Assembly (NCBI GenBank): GCA_903909375.1
Contig: CAIVVM010000046.1
Location: forward strand, 1 to 43,330
Source of the DNA: an uncultured Alphaproteobacteria bacterium
GTDB lineage: Bacteria; Pseudomonadota; Alphaproteobacteria; Caulobacterales; Caulobacteraceae
Length of the DNA: 43,330 bases
Reading direction: 5' to 3'
Notes under the pieces: generated by a model
What the model was told of the DNA's origin: nothing
Databases searched by the model: none
Seen by the model: the letters and a program-made list of their open reading frames with translations, nothing else
Made by a program: the position numbers and the translations under genes
In this document: positions 32,668-41,943 of the stretch, piece after piece
Layout of the letters: the number at the start of each line of letters is the position of its first letter
Numbering within the stretch: position 1 is the first letter of the stretch

Positions 32668-33170
32668 GACAGCTCCTTGCCCCTGCATTGCTTGTTGTCG
32701 GCCTGCTGCTCAGCGGGTGCGCCGGCTTCCAGCCGCTCTATGCCCAGTCAGGCGTCACCCGCGATCTCGGGGCGATCGAGGTGACGGCCCCGGCGGGGCG
32801 TGCTGGCTATCTGATGCGCCAGCACCTGGACGACGCGTTCGCCAAGAACCATTCCGTGGCGCCGCGCTACACCATGGACCTGGCGCTGGCCGAGGCGCGC
32901 TATCCGCGCGGCGTGCGGATCGACAATGTGGCGACGCGGTATGAGTATGTTCTCACCGTGACCTACGTGCTGAAGGATCTGCCGTCGGGCGCGGTGGCCC
33001 GGCGCGGGCGGGTGCGGATCGAGCTGACTTACGACAGTGCCGACCAGCCCTATGCCTCGATTTCGGCGCAGCAGGATGCCCAGGATCGGGCAGCCGACGA
33101 GGCGGCGCGACGTATCGAGCTGGAACTCGCGGCCTGGCTTGGCACGACGGCAAAGGTGGCCGCGAAGTAG
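32664..33170 (+). CDS. lptE: LPS assembly lipoprotein LptE
   Basis: LptE plugs the LptD barrel in the outer membrane and helps place lipopolysaccharide on the cell surface. The 168-residue precursor starts with a lipoprotein signal ([15 protein letters not shown], lipobox LSGC) followed by the family's GFQPLYA motif. The body is a short alpha/beta domain with [13 protein letters not shown]. It overlaps leuS by four bases. The order leuS-lptE-holA is the usual alphaproteobacterial set. About 300 bases of repeat-containing DNA separate it from holA. Confidence 0.92.
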
Positions 33171-33236
33171 GTCTTCGCGCGCATCCCTTGTCGGCAGCGA
33201 AAATCATCTGGTGAAGCAACTGAGCGATATCGACGT

Positions 33237-33289
33237 TCTTCTCCTCCCCCGTCGGGGGAGGGGGACCACGGAGTGGTGGAGGGGGCTGC
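33237..33289 (+). repeat. GC-rich palindromic repeat, left copy
   Basis: Begins CTTCTCCTCCCCC and contains the perfect inner hairpin CTCCCCCGTCGGGGGAG, followed by GGGGACCACGGAGTGGTGGAGGGGGCTGCC, which is itself a second small palindrome. A related copy in the opposite orientation lies at 33385-33438 and a core copy in rsmG at 38037-38070. Seen directly in the sequence. It could be a REP/BIME-like element. Confidence 0.8.
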
Positions 33290-33384
33290 CACCGTATTGT
33301 CTGGTTTATTCATGCAGGGCGCTTGTCCTTCCCTTTGGTGGATAAGATAGGTTGGCACAACATGCTCGGACGGCTCTGGATGAT

Positions 33385-33438
33385 GGGGAGCCCCCTCCAC
33401 CCCGCTTCGCGCGGTCCCCCTCCCCCGACGGGGGAGGA
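33385..33438 (-). repeat. GC-rich palindromic repeat, right copy (inverted)
   Basis: On the minus strand this reads CCTCCCCCGTCGGGGGAGG and then a shortened form of the left copy, GGGGACCGCGCGAAGCGG with GGTGGAGGGGGC. The two copies are inverted and 95 bases apart, so a transcript through the gap could fold back on itself. The stretch 33171-33479 between lptE and holA holds no gene. Confidence 0.78.
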
Positions 33439-33479
33439 AAGGGGACGAAACAGCTACGCTACGTGCAGATCGCATAGCC

Positions 33480-34526
33480 ATGATCCTTAGCAAACGACCG
33501 GACATCGAGCGGTTTCTGTCGCGACCGGACGCGGGTATCCGCGCGGCGCTGATCTATGGTCGCGACATGGGCGTGGTGCGTGACCGGGGCCATCAACTGG
33601 CGGCGAAGCTGGTTGCCAATCCGGATGATCCGTTCGACGTGGCCATCCTCACCGAGATTGACCTGGCCGACGACGGCGGGCGGCTGGAGGGGGAGCTGGC
33701 GGCCCAGTCGTTGATGGGGGGGCGGCGTCTGGTGCGGCTGCGCCTCACCGCCGAGAAGCCCGCCGCGGACAAGCTGGCCGCCGAGGCCCTGACGCGACAT
33801 GCGGCGGGAGAGCTGAACCCCGACGCCTTTTTCCTGATCGAGGCCGGAAACCTCGGGCGGGATTCGGCCCTTCGGAAGGTGGCCGAGAAGGTCCCGGCCG
33901 CCGCGACCATCCCCTGTTACGAGGATGAACCGGGTGACGTGGCCAGGCTGGTTCGCGAGACCCTGGCCAGGGACAATGTGAGCCTGAGCCAGGAGGCCCT
34001 TTCGCTGTTTGTGGCGCGGATGCCCAAGGAGCGCGGGGTAGCTCGCCAGGAGATCGAACGGCTGGCGCTCTATCTGGGCCAGGGCGCCACGGCGGGGCCG
34101 GCCGATCTTGAGCCCTTCCTGGGCGTAGAACCCGAGGCCTCCCTGTTTGATGCGGCGTCTGACGCCTTTGGGGGGCGGCTGGGCGAGGCGCAGGCCGGCC
34201 TCAGGCGCGCCGCCCAGGAGGGTGAGAGCGGCCCTGCAGCGGTGCGGGCCGTAGGTATGCATCTGGCCAAGCTTCGTCGTGTGCTGACGCTGGCCAAGGC
34301 TGGCGCCGGCCTGCAGGAGGCCGCCAAGGCGTCGGGCGTGTTCTGGAAACAGGAGCGGGAGTTTCTGCGGCAAGCGCGTTCCTGGACGCTGGTTGAACTC
34401 GATCGCATCCAGCCGGAGGTGCTGGCGGCGGACCGGGCCTGCAAGACCGCGGGCTCGCCGGATCGGCTGATCGCCGAGCGGCTGGCGTTGACCGTGGCGG
34501 GCCGGGCGCGGCGTCTGGGCCTGTAG
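33480..34526 (+). CDS. holA: DNA polymerase III subunit delta
   Basis: HolA opens the sliding clamp as part of the clamp loader. The 348 residues have the AAA+-like delta pattern: AALIYGRDMGVVRDRG near residue 23, FFLIEAGNL, TIPCYEDEPGDV, and RMPKERGVARQEIERLALYLG. The delta subunit lacks Walker ATPase residues, as here. ATG 33480 is preferred. Downstream is a 96-base gap to the next gene. The gene follows the inverted repeat pair, so its own promoter probably lies in that gap. Confidence 0.9.
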   Translation: MILSKRPDIERFLSRPDAGIRAALIYGRDMGVVRDRGHQLAAKLVANPDDPFDVAILTEIDLADDGGRLEGELAAQSLMGGRRLVRLRLTAEKPAADKLAAEALTRHAAGELNPDAFFLIEAGNLGRDSALRKVAEKVPAAATIPCYEDEPGDVARLVRETLARDNVSLSQEALSLFVARMPKERGVARQEIERLALYLGQGATAGPADLEPFLGVEPEASLFDAASDAFGGRLGEAQAGLRRAAQEGESGPAAVRAVGMHLAKLRRVLTLAKAGAGLQEAAKASGVFWKQEREFLRQARSWTLVELDRIQPEVLAADRACKTAGSPDRLIAERLALTVAGRARRLGL

Positions 34527-34622
34527 CGGTTGAGCCCGGGCTCTGGCGGCGCTAGCTTGTCCGCGGCCCCTTGAATACGCACAGAAGTTGCGCGCGGGCC
34601 TTGCGCTGGGGAGGCGCCGGGG

Positions 34623-35684
34623 ATGTTCAAATCTGTTCTTGTGGCCATTGCGGCCCTGTCGCTGGCGACAGCCACACATGCGCAGGACCAGGCGCCGCGC
34701 CCGGTGACCACCTACAAGGCGCCGCGCGCGGCTGATGGCCACCCCAGTCTTGAGGGTGTCTGGACCAACGCGTCGATCACCCGGCTTGAGCGCAATTCCA
34801 GGCACGGCGCGACGCTTTCCTTGACCGAGATGGAGGTCGGAAAGATCGAGGCCCGTAATCAGGCGCTTATCGACCTTGGCAACCGCCCCACAGCGCCCAA
34901 CGCCAGGGTGACGGACCTCCCGGCGGACTGCTCCGACGGTCGCGGCACCGATTGCAACTACAACGCCGCCTGGACAGATCCCGGCAGCGTGGTGATGCGG
35001 GTGGGTGGTCAGGGACGAAACGGCTTCATCACCTCAACACCCGACGGCCGTGTGCCGATGCGCCCCGACCTGAAGCCCCGGCCCCGCAACGGCGGACCCA
35101 GCGATCACCCCGAGAGCCGGGCGCTGGGCGAGCGCTGCCTGCTGTCGTTCGGGACGTCCTCCGGACCGGTGATGACGCCGGGCCTCTACAACAACACCTA
35201 CCAGATCATTCAGACCCGCGACCACGTGGCGATTGTGGTGGAAATGGTCCATGACGCGCGGATCATTCGCATCGGGGGCAAGCATCAGACTGCCGCTATC
35301 CGGCCCTGGATGGGCGATTCCATCGGGCGGTGGGAAGGTGAAACCCTGGTGGTCGAGACAGTGGGCTTCCACCCCCAGCAGGTCTTTCGGGGCGCCTCTG
35401 AGCATCTGAAGGTGACCGAACGATTCACGCCGGTGTCTGCCGACCGGATGCACTACGGCTTCTGGGTGGAGGACCCCACTGTGTTTCGCCAGCCCTGGGG
35501 CGGGGAATACGAGTTCTCGCGGCTCAACGGCATGATCTACGAATACGCCTGCCACGAGGGCAACTATGGCCTGGCCAACATCCTGTCCGGCGCGCGCGAG
35601 GAAGAGCGGACGGGGGTCAAGACCGCGCCGACCAACATCGACCAGGTGGCGGCGCAGGGTGAAGAGGGCGGCGAGGAGAACTGA
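34623..35684 (+). CDS. Exported hypothetical protein, 353 residues
   Basis: The signal peptide MFKSVLVAIAALSLATATHA is cleaved before QDQAPRP. The mature protein has GHPSLEGVWTNAS near residue 40, a beta-rich middle and the conserved block RPWMGDSIGRWEGETLVVETVG, then EYACHEGNYGLANILSGARE near the end. This arrangement is frequent in Caulobacterales and sphingomonads, but I know no function. The four cysteines could form disulfides. It is one gene alone, 45 bases from the convergent parB stop. ATG 34623 follows GGGGAGGCGCCGGGG. Confidence 0.75.
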   Translation: MFKSVLVAIAALSLATATHAQDQAPRPVTTYKAPRAADGHPSLEGVWTNASITRLERNSRHGATLSLTEMEVGKIEARNQALIDLGNRPTAPNARVTDLPADCSDGRGTDCNYNAAWTDPGSVVMRVGGQGRNGFITSTPDGRVPMRPDLKPRPRNGGPSDHPESRALGERCLLSFGTSSGPVMTPGLYNNTYQIIQTRDHVAIVVEMVHDARIIRIGGKHQTAAIRPWMGDSIGRWEGETLVVETVGFHPQQVFRGASEHLKVTERFTPVSADRMHYGFWVEDPTVFRQPWGGEYEFSRLNGMIYEYACHEGNYGLANILSGAREEERTGVKTAPTNIDQVAAQGEEGGEEN

Positions 35685-35729
35685 GGGGCAGCGGCAGGGG
35701 AAGGGTGGAATCGTCCCCCTTTTCCCGCC

Positions 35730-36596
35730 CTAGCGCCGCATCAGGCGGCGGCAGAGTTCGTCGAGCTGTTCGAGCGACGCGTACTTGACCCGAACCTCGC
35801 CGGCGCCCCCGCGGTCATCGACGGTGACATACATGCCGAGTGCATCTTCCAGGTCTGACTCGAGCGAGGCCGTATCTGCGTCCCTGGATTTTCGGGGGCC
35901 TGAGGCCTTGCGGGGCTTTGGCGCCTTGCCGCGAACCATCGCCTCGGCTTCGCGAACGGAGAGCTGTTTTTCCACCACGAGCTCGGCGACCTGACCCGGG
36001 TTGTCCGCCGTCAGAAGAGCCCGGGCGTGGCCGGCTGTCAGACGACCGTGGATCACATGCTGCTGCACCGCCTCAGGTAGTTGCAACAGCCGGATGGTGT
36101 TGGCGACGTGGCTGCGGCTCTTGCCCACGGCGGTGGCGGCCTGGTCCTGGGTGTGGCCAAAGCGCTGCATCAGGGCGCGATAGGCCTGGGCCTCTTCCAT
36201 GGCGTTCAGGTCTTCCCGCTGGACGTTCTCGACGATCGAGATTTCCAGGGCGCGTTCGTCGTCGAGGGTGCGGACGAGTGCCGGGATGACACCCAGACCC
36301 ACCCGCTGGGCCGCGCGCCAGCGGCGCTCGCCAGCGACGATCTCATACTCGCCCGGGTTGCGGGGCGAGGGGCGCACTAGGATCGGCTGCAGAATACCCT
36401 TGTCGCGGATGGAGTCGGCCAGGGTGGAGATCTCTTCCTCACGGAAGTTCTGGCGTGGCTGATCCGGGTTTGAATGGACCAGTTCGATGGGGATCTCGCG
36501 CACGCCATCGGCTGGCTCGCCTGCGTGGGCGATCTCCTCGGCCTCGCCGAGCAGGGCCGAAAGACCCCGGCCCAATCCTCTGCGGTTTTCCGCCAT
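35730..36596 (-). CDS. parB: Chromosome partitioning protein ParB
   Basis: ParB is a CTP-dependent DNA clamp that loads at parS sites and slides to cover the origin region. The 288-residue protein has the N-terminal CTPase motif with GERRWRAAQRVGL, the HTH region ATAVGKSRSHVANTIRLLQLPE that reads parS, and a C-terminal dimerisation domain ending YASLEQLDELCRRL. Length is normal for Caulobacterales. Its ATG overlaps the parA stop by one base (TGATG). Two perfect parS sites are at 40299 and 42937, 3.7 and 6.3 kb away. It is the downstream gene of the parA-parB operon. Confidence 0.97.
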   Translation of the reverse strand: MAENRRGLGRGLSALLGEAEEIAHAGEPADGVREIPIELVHSNPDQPRQNFREEEISTLADSIRDKGILQPILVRPSPRNPGEYEIVAGERRWRAAQRVGLGVIPALVRTLDDERALEISIVENVQREDLNAMEEAQAYRALMQRFGHTQDQAATAVGKSRSHVANTIRLLQLPEAVQQHVIHGRLTAGHARALLTADNPGQVAELVVEKQLSVREAEAMVRGKAPKPRKASGPRKSRDADTASLESDLEDALGMYVTVDDRGGAGEVRVKYASLEQLDELCRRLMRR

Positions 36597-37423
36597 CAGC
36601 TGACTTCCAGTTGCGTATTGCGACGGAGGCGCTCACGGAGCACCACCTCGCGGGCAAGCCTGAGGTAGGCCTGGCTGCCCGCGCACTTCAGATCATAGAC
36701 AAGCACAGGCTTGCCGAAAGACGGCGCCTCGGACACCCGTACATTCCGCGGGATCACGGTCTGGTAGACGGTCTCGCCGAAGTGGGTGCGGACATCGCCG
36801 GCGACCTGCTCCGATAGCGAATTCCGGCGATCGTACATCGTCAGCACGATGCCCTGGATCTCCAGCCGTGGATTGAGACTGCCGCGCACCAGATCGATGG
36901 TGCGCATCAGTTGGCTGAGGCCTTCCAGTGCAAAGAACTCGCACTGCAAGGGGACGAGAACTGCGTCAGCGGCTGCCATGGCGTTGACCGTCAACAGATT
37001 CAGCGACGGCGGGCAGTCAATCAGCACGTAGGTGTAGCGGCGACCATCGCGCAGGGGCTCAAGCGCATCACGCAGCTTGAAGGAGCGACGCGCATGTTGG
37101 CCCAGCTCCAGCTCAACTCCCGATAGATCCGGATCAGACGGGATCAGGTCCAGACCCGGCACTGTGGTGGTGACCACCGCCTCGGTGAGGCGTTTCTCGC
37201 CCATCAGGACGTCGTATAGCGTGTGACGACGTTGCGCCCGACCCACACCCAGGCCGGTGGAGGCGTTGCCCTGTGGATCTGAGTCAATCAGCAGCACCTT
37301 CTCGCCGACGGCGGCCAGAGCTGTGCCGAGATTGATCGCGGTTGTCGTCTTGCCGACGCCGCCCTTCTGGTTGGCGACGACCAGGACACGTAGGGCCGGG
37401 TCAGACTTTGCGGGCACGGCCAA
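36596..37423 (-). CDS. parA: Chromosome partitioning ATPase ParA
   Basis: ParA forms an ATP-bound gradient on the nucleoid that pulls the ParB-parS complex to the new pole. The 275 residues show the deviant Walker A NQKGGVGKTTTAINL, LLIDSDPQGNASTG, VLIDCPPSLNLL and the C-terminal ADAVLVPLQCEFFALEG block. The start is TTG at 37423 (GTG at 37417 is an alternative) and overlaps rsmG by about 20 bases. It sits in the order mnmG-rsmG-parA-parB, all on the minus strand, the usual origin-proximal layout. Confidence 0.97.
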   Translation of the reverse strand: MAVPAKSDPALRVLVVANQKGGVGKTTTAINLGTALAAVGEKVLLIDSDPQGNASTGLGVGRAQRRHTLYDVLMGEKRLTEAVVTTTVPGLDLIPSDPDLSGVELELGQHARRSFKLRDALEPLRDGRRYTYVLIDCPPSLNLLTVNAMAAADAVLVPLQCEFFALEGLSQLMRTIDLVRGSLNPRLEIQGIVLTMYDRRNSLSEQVAGDVRTHFGETVYQTVIPRNVRVSEAPSFGKPVLVYDLKCAGSQAYLRLAREVVLRERLRRNTQLEVS

Positions 37424-38105
37424 GCCTCTTCACGCGCACGATGCGACCCCCGGGATCACTGAGGGAGGGGACCACATCCGCCTCGTACTCCCAATATCTT
37501 GCGGCCTCGGTCATATCTGCCACCACATCTTGTCCCTTGAGGAACAGCCCTTGCGCATCCATGGCCAAGTATGACCGAGCATAACCGAACAGGCGATGGA
37601 GCGGGGCGCAGGCGCGCGCGGTTACAACGTCCACGGCCAGGGTCAGGGTCTCGGCACGGGCGTTGTGAACGGTCGCGGGAAGGCCCAGATCGGCGACGAC
37701 TTCCGAGAGAAACCGGCACCGTTTCGTCATGCTTTCCACCAGATGCACGTGAAACCGGGGGCGGTCCTTGCCGAGGATCGCTAGCACCAGGCCAGGGAAG
37801 CCGGCGCCGGCGCCGAGGTCGGCCCAGGTGAGGGCGTCCGGGGCCAGACGGGTCAGCTGGGCCGAGTCCCACGCGTGGCGGTTCCAGAAGTCCGGCAGGG
37901 TGGCTGGGCCAACCAGGTTCATGTTCTCGTTCCAGGCCGTGAGGAGCTCGAGGAACCGGGTGAGATCGGCGATCTGGTCGGGTGTAGCCTTTGCAACGCG
38001 GGCGAAGCTGGCCGCGTCCGTGACACGGCGGCGCTCTTCTCCTCCCCCCTCCCCCGATGGGGGAGGAGAATGGCTTGCCGACAGTTTCCGGTGTTTCTCC
38101 GCCAC
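37401..38105 (-). CDS. rsmG: 16S rRNA (guanine527-N7)-methyltransferase RsmG, with repeat insert at N-terminus
   Basis: RsmG methylates G527 of 16S rRNA using SAM. The methyltransferase core is intact: DLGAGAGFPGLVLAIL for SAM, the VHLVESMTKRCRFL block, and a C-terminal RRNA-binding part. The N-terminus is unusual: after MAEKHRKLSA comes HSPPPSGEGGGEERRR, which is the direct translation of the GC-rich palindromic repeat at 38037-38070. No ATG, GTG or TTG lies between the repeat and the conserved domain, so GTG 38105 with the insert is probably real. The total is 234 residues, somewhat longer than the usual 205-215. Starts one base beyond the mnmG stop. Overlaps parA. Confidence 0.9.
   Translation of the reverse strand: MAEKHRKLSASHSPPPSGEGGGEERRRVTDAASFARVAKATPDQIADLTRFLELLTAWNENMNLVGPATLPDFWNRHAWDSAQLTRLAPDALTWADLGAGAGFPGLVLAILGKDRPRFHVHLVESMTKRCRFLSEVVADLGLPATVHNARAETLTLAVDVVTARACAPLHRLFGYARSYLAMDAQGLFLKGQDVVADMTEAARYWEYEADVVPSLSDPGGRIVRVKRLGRARKV
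38037..38070 (-). repeat. GC-rich palindromic repeat core inside rsmG
   Basis: TTCTCCTCCCCC (38037-38048) and GGGGGAGGAGAA (38059-38070) form a perfect 12-bp inverted repeat with a 10-base spacer. The core matches the repeats at 33237 and 33385. It is in frame in rsmG and translated. Confidence 0.82.
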
Positions 38106-38106
38106 C

Positions 38107-39954
38107 TCAGGCCGCCCGACGTCGTACGTGCGCCAGGAGGGCGGTCAGGGCTCCGGGGGTGACGCCTTCGATGCGGCCGGCCTGGCCGAGGGTGGCGGGG
38201 CGGACCGCGATCAGCTTCTCGCGAACCTCGTTGGAGAGGCCACCAATGCCGGCATAGTCCAGTTCGGCGGGGAGCCGCAGGTTCTCGTCGCGTCGGAAGG
38301 CATCGGCGTCGGCGACCTGGCGGTCGAGATAGCCGGCGTAGGCCGCGTCGATCTCCACCTGTTCGCGCACGTCGGCCCGCCAGGCTGCAACCTCCGGCCA
38401 GATCGCCGCCAGATCCTCGAAGCTGATGGTGGGATAGGCCAGAAGCTCGATGAAGTCGCGCCGTTGCCCATCAGCCTTGACGGGCAGGCCCGTGCGGGCG
38501 GCGGCGGTCGAGGTCAGGGTCAGGGTGCGCGCATGATCACGGGCCCGGGTGAGGGCGTCAGCCTTTTCCATGAAGACGGCCGCGCGGCGCGGGCCCACAA
38601 GGCCCAGCGCAATACCTCTGGCGGTCAGCCGCTGATCGGCATTGTCGGCCCGCAGCGTCAGGCGAAATTCGGCGCGACTGGTGAACATCCGATAGGGTTC
38701 GGTGACACCCTTGGTGATGAGATCGTCGATCAAAACGCCGATGTAGGCCTCATCACGGGCGAATTCGGCGGGGTCCGCGCCTGAAGCCGCCCGGGCGGCG
38801 TTGAGACCAGCCACCAGACCCTGGGCGGCAGCCTCCTCATAGCCCGTGGTGCCGTTGATCTGGCCAGCCAGATAGAGACCTGGCAGGCGCTTGACTTCCA
38901 GGGTGGGGGCGAGCTCGCGCGGATCGACGTAGTCATACTCGATGGCGTAACCGTGGCGCTTGACCACCACGTTCTGGAGCCCAGGAATGGTGCGCAGAAA
39001 AAGGTCCTGCGTCTCGGCGGACACAGAGGTGGATATGCCGTTGGGATAGACCGTCGTGTCGTCCAGGCCTTCCGGCTCCAGGAAGATTTGATGGGCGGTC
39101 TTGTCACGGAAACGGACCACCTTGTCCTCGATGGAGGGGCAGTAGCGCGGGCCAATCCCGGTAACGCGGCCGCCGTAGACGGCGGATTCGCCCAGACGCT
39201 CGGCGATGATCTGATGCGTGGCCTCAGTCGTCCAGGTGATGCCGCACTGAACCTGGGGGGTCGTGATGGTGTCGGTGAGGAACGAGAACGGCACGGGCGC
39301 GGCGTCAGCGTCCTGCATCTCCAGTCCGTCCCAGGCGATCGTCGCGCCATCCAGGCGGGCAGGGGTGCCGGTCTTCAGTCGCCCCATCTTCAGGCCTGAC
39401 GCGTAGAGCCTGTCAGAGAGGCCGATAGCCGGGGCGTCGCCGATGCGGCCGGCGGGGATGCGCTGCTCGCCCTGATGGATCATGCCCTTGAGGAACGTGC
39501 CCGTGGTGAGCACCACGCGGCCGGCGCGGTAGGTCTGGCCTGCCGCGCTGATGACCCCCTGAACGACACCATCGACCACCACCAGGTCCTCGACAGCGGC
39601 TGCTTCGATGGTCAGGTTCGAGGTGGCGGCGAGTTCGGCCTGCATGGCCTCGCGATAGAGGCGGCGGTCAATCTGGCTGCGGGGCCCCCGGACGGCGGCG
39701 CCCTTCGAGCGGTTGAGCATCCGGAACTGGATGCCCGCGATGTCGGCCAGACGACCCATGATCCCGTCGAGGGCGTCGATCTCACGGACCAGGTGGCCCT
39801 TGCCGAGGCCGCCTATGGCGGGATTGCAGCTCATTTCACCGATGGTTTCGAGCTTGTGGGTCAGCAGCAGCGTGCGCGCGCCGAAGCGCGCGGCTGCGGC
39901 TGCGGCCTCACAGCCGGCGTGTCCTCCACCGATGACGATCACATCCCAGGTCAT
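38107..39954 (-). CDS. mnmG: tRNA uridine 5-carboxymethylaminomethyl modification enzyme MnmG (GidA)
   Basis: With MnmE this FAD enzyme builds the cmnm5 group on U34 of several tRNAs. The 615 residues start [14 protein letters not shown] (FAD loop) and include the family blocks [41 protein letters not shown] [14 protein letters not shown], and [19 protein letters not shown]. The C-terminal part binds MnmE. Start ATG at 39954. It precedes rsmG with one base between; upstream lies the small membrane protein gene, 20 bases away. Minus-strand block mnmE-mnmG-rsmG-parA-parB. Confidence 0.97.
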   Translation of the reverse strand: MTWDVIVIGGGHAGCEAAAAAARFGARTLLLTHKLETIGEMSCNPAIGGLGKGHLVREIDALDGIMGRLADIAGIQFRMLNRSKGAAVRGPRSQIDRRLYREAMQAELAATSNLTIEAAAVEDLVVVDGVVQGVISAAGQTYRAGRVVLTTGTFLKGMIHQGEQRIPAGRIGDAPAIGLSDRLYASGLKMGRLKTGTPARLDGATIAWDGLEMQDADAAPVPFSFLTDTITTPQVQCGITWTTEATHQIIAERLGESAVYGGRVTGIGPRYCPSIEDKVVRFRDKTAHQIFLEPEGLDDTTVYPNGISTSVSAETQDLFLRTIPGLQNVVVKRHGYAIEYDYVDPRELAPTLEVKRLPGLYLAGQINGTTGYEEAAAQGLVAGLNAARAASGADPAEFARDEAYIGVLIDDLITKGVTEPYRMFTSRAEFRLTLRADNADQRLTARGIALGLVGPRRAAVFMEKADALTRARDHARTLTLTSTAAARTGLPVKADGQRRDFIELLAYPTISFEDLAAIWPEVAAWRADVREQVEIDAAYAGYLDRQVADADAFRRDENLRLPAELDYAGIGGLSNEVREKLIAVRPATLGQAGRIEGVTPGALTALLAHVRRRAA

Positions 39955-39974
39955 GCGGCCGCTGATATAGGCGA

Positions 39975-40286
39975 TCAGAGGCTCCGGGTCACCCGCCAGA
40001 GGAATCCTTCCCGGGGAAGTCGAAGCGGCCAGCGCAGGGTGACGCCGCCGGCATAGCCAAGACCGACGATGGGGAAGGCGGCGCCGACCACGCCGAACAG
40101 GCCCATCAGGTTCTGGGCCTTGGCACCGTCGCTCAGCGCCGGGAAGGCGCCTACCAGCACCAGAAGGCCGAAACCGAAGACGCCGCCGGCCTCCAGGATG
40201 AAAGCCCGGATCGAGGCGGTTCGGCCCAGCACGAAACCCAGCACGAGGTGGGGCAGCAGAAGTATGGCGAGGATGGCCGGGATCAT
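39975..40286 (-). CDS. Small three-span membrane protein of unknown function
   Basis: A 103-residue hydrophobic protein with three likely membrane helices: [40 protein letters not shown], and [20 protein letters not shown], and a basic tail. No family is recognised. It lies between mnmE and mnmG on the same strand, where the parS site at 40299 is just upstream of its start, so its transcription might be affected by ParB loading. Inference from position only. Confidence 0.65.
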   Translation of the reverse strand: MIPAILAILLLPHLVLGFVLGRTASIRAFILEAGGVFGFGLLVLVGAFPALSDGAKAQNLMGLFGVVGAAFPIVGLGYAGGVTLRWPLRLPREGFLWRVTRSL

Positions 40287-40298
40287 GGAGCGTCTGTC

Positions 40299-40314
40299 TG
40301 TTTCACGTGAAACA
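40299..40314. promoter_or_regulatory. parS site 1 (perfect ParB-binding palindrome)
   Basis: TGTTTCACGTGAAACA is exactly the 16-bp parS consensus. It lies one base beyond the mnmE stop codon and 3.7 kb from parB. Confidence 0.96.
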
Positions 40315-40315
40315 C

Positions 40316-41614
40316 CTACTTGCCGATGCAGAAGGTGGAGAAGATGCGACCTAGCACCTGCTCGGGGTCAATGCGCCCAGTAATGCGGTCCAGGGCGCGG
40401 GCGGCGAGGCGCACATCCTCGGCGGCGAGCTCAAGGTTTTCATCCTGGGTCAGGGCCTGGCGCAGACGGTCGGCGGCTTCGGTCAGGAGATCGCGGTGGC
40501 GCAGGCGGGTGGCGGCGGGGGGCTCGAACCCGCTCAGCGCCTCGACCACAGTGGCGGTGAGCACGCGCTCCAGCCAGGCAACGTCGTTGGGACTGCGGAC
40601 CGTAAAGGGTTCGCCGCGCAGGTCGGCGACGCCTTCGCCAAGATCGCGCTTGGTGATCAGGCAGATATCGCCCGGTCTGGCCTGATCGAAACTGGCCTCG
40701 GGGTCCATGCCGTCCGCCAGCCAGATCCGCAGGTCGGCTTCGTCACCCCAGGCGCGGGCGCGGCGGACACCCTCGGCCTCGATGGCGTCGTCCGTATCGC
40801 GCAGCCCGGCGGTATCGGCGACGATCACCTTGTAGCCGCCCAGCACCATGGGGACCTCGATGATATCGCGCGTGGTTCCAGGCGTTGCGGTGACAATAGC
40901 GGCGTCGCGGCCGGCCAGTTTGTTGAGCAACGTGCTCTTGCCGGCATTGGGGGCGCCCAGCAGGGCGATCCGGTAGCCCTCGCGCACACGCTGGCCCCGT
41001 CCGGCGTCGGCCACCGCGAGATCGAGCTCGGCGATCAGGGCTGTGATGACGGGCCGGGCGCGGGATACGACATCGGTGGGCACTTCCTCGTCCGGGAAAT
41101 CGACGGCGGCTTCCAGCATGGCCAGGGCCTGGGTCAGCGCTTCGGTCCAGCGCGCCTGAACATCAGAGAGCCGGCCGCCCAGCTGCTGCAGCGCCTGGAC
41201 ACGCTGGGCCGCGGTCTCGGCCTCAATCAGATCGGCGACGCCCTCGGCTTGGGCAAGATCCAGCTTGCCATTCTCGAAGGCGCGTCGCGTGAACTCGCCG
41301 GGCTCTGCCAGCCTGAGGCCCTGGGCGTCGAGCGTCGACAGCAAGGCCTCGATGACGGCAGGACCGCCGTGCACGTGAAACTCTGCGGCGTCTTCCCCGG
41401 TATAGCTGCCGGGGCCCGGGAACCAGAGCAGGAGCGCGCGGTCGATCATCCCGCCGGAAGCATCGCGCAGGGTGCGGAGGCTGGCAAAGCGTGGCCGGGG
41501 CAAACCTCCCGCTACCACTCGAACCGCCGCGCGGGTTCCGGGGCCTGAGAGCCTGACCACCGCCACCGCCGCCCGGCCGGCAGCCGTGGCCGGGGCGTAG
41601 ATCGTATCGGTCAT
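40316..41614 (-). CDS. mnmE: tRNA uridine-5-carboxymethylaminomethyl synthesis GTPase MnmE (TrmE)
   Basis: Partner GTPase of MnmG. The 432 residues have an N-terminal folate-binding domain ([34 protein letters not shown]), a central helical domain split by the G domain with [19 protein letters not shown] and DTAGLRDT, and the C-terminal CIGK motif holding the catalytic Cys. Length is a little below the E. coli form but normal. It is downstream of the DUF6489 gene by overlap of four bases. The coding DNA contains a degenerate parS half-site at 41372-41381. Confidence 0.97.
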   Translation of the reverse strand: MTDTIYAPATAAGRAAVAVVRLSGPGTRAAVRVVAGGLPRPRFASLRTLRDASGGMIDRALLLWFPGPGSYTGEDAAEFHVHGGPAVIEALLSTLDAQGLRLAEPGEFTRRAFENGKLDLAQAEGVADLIEAETAAQRVQALQQLGGRLSDVQARWTEALTQALAMLEAAVDFPDEEVPTDVVSRARPVITALIAELDLAVADAGRGQRVREGYRIALLGAPNAGKSTLLNKLAGRDAAIVTATPGTTRDIIEVPMVLGGYKVIVADTAGLRDTDDAIEAEGVRRARAWGDEADLRIWLADGMDPEASFDQARPGDICLITKRDLGEGVADLRGEPFTVRSPNDVAWLERVLTATVVEALSGFEPPAATRLRHRDLLTEAADRLRQALTQDENLELAAEDVRLAARALDRITGRIDPEQVLGRIFSTFCIGK

Positions 41615-41838
41615 TTGCGGACGGCAGTTTCCATGAACTTCCGGAACTGCTCCTGGGCGCCGGTCCCGAAGCTCATCCAGTTTTTCATGAAGTCCTCGGG
41701 ATTCAGCAGATTGATGTTGGCATCGACCCGCTTTGTCATCTCGCTGACCATGTGATCATTGAGCGCGCTGACGTCCGGCAGGCCCATGAAACGACGAGCT
41801 TCCTCGGGCGTGCAGTCAACCTCGATGGTCATCTTCAT
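41611..41838 (-). CDS. DUF6489 family small protein
   Basis: A 75-residue protein with [20 protein letters not shown] near the start, then the [20 protein letters not shown] helix and a C-terminal amphipathic helix. I recognise it as the small alphaproteobacterial family DUF6489, also described near mnmE and phasin-like proteins; no function is known. The stop overlaps the mnmE start by four bases, so expression is coupled. It is separated from the divergent quinone oxidoreductase by 105 bases, which probably hold both promoters. Confidence 0.82.
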   Translation of the reverse strand: MKMTIEVDCTPEEARRFMGLPDVSALNDHMVSEMTKRVDANINLLNPEDFMKNWMSFGTGAQEQFRKFMETAVRK

Positions 41839-41943
41839 GGCGATCGGCCCTTTTCCTATCGATGGCGCACAAGCCTGCGCTAAGCTGTTCTAAGCCAGAG
41901 CCCGCCCCGAACGGAACACCAAGCTACAAGGAAACCCTATCAG

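Noticed and set aside
33237..33289. Repeat hairpin read as a simple lptE terminator
   Set aside because: No U tract follows it, and it has related copies elsewhere, so it is better called a repeat.
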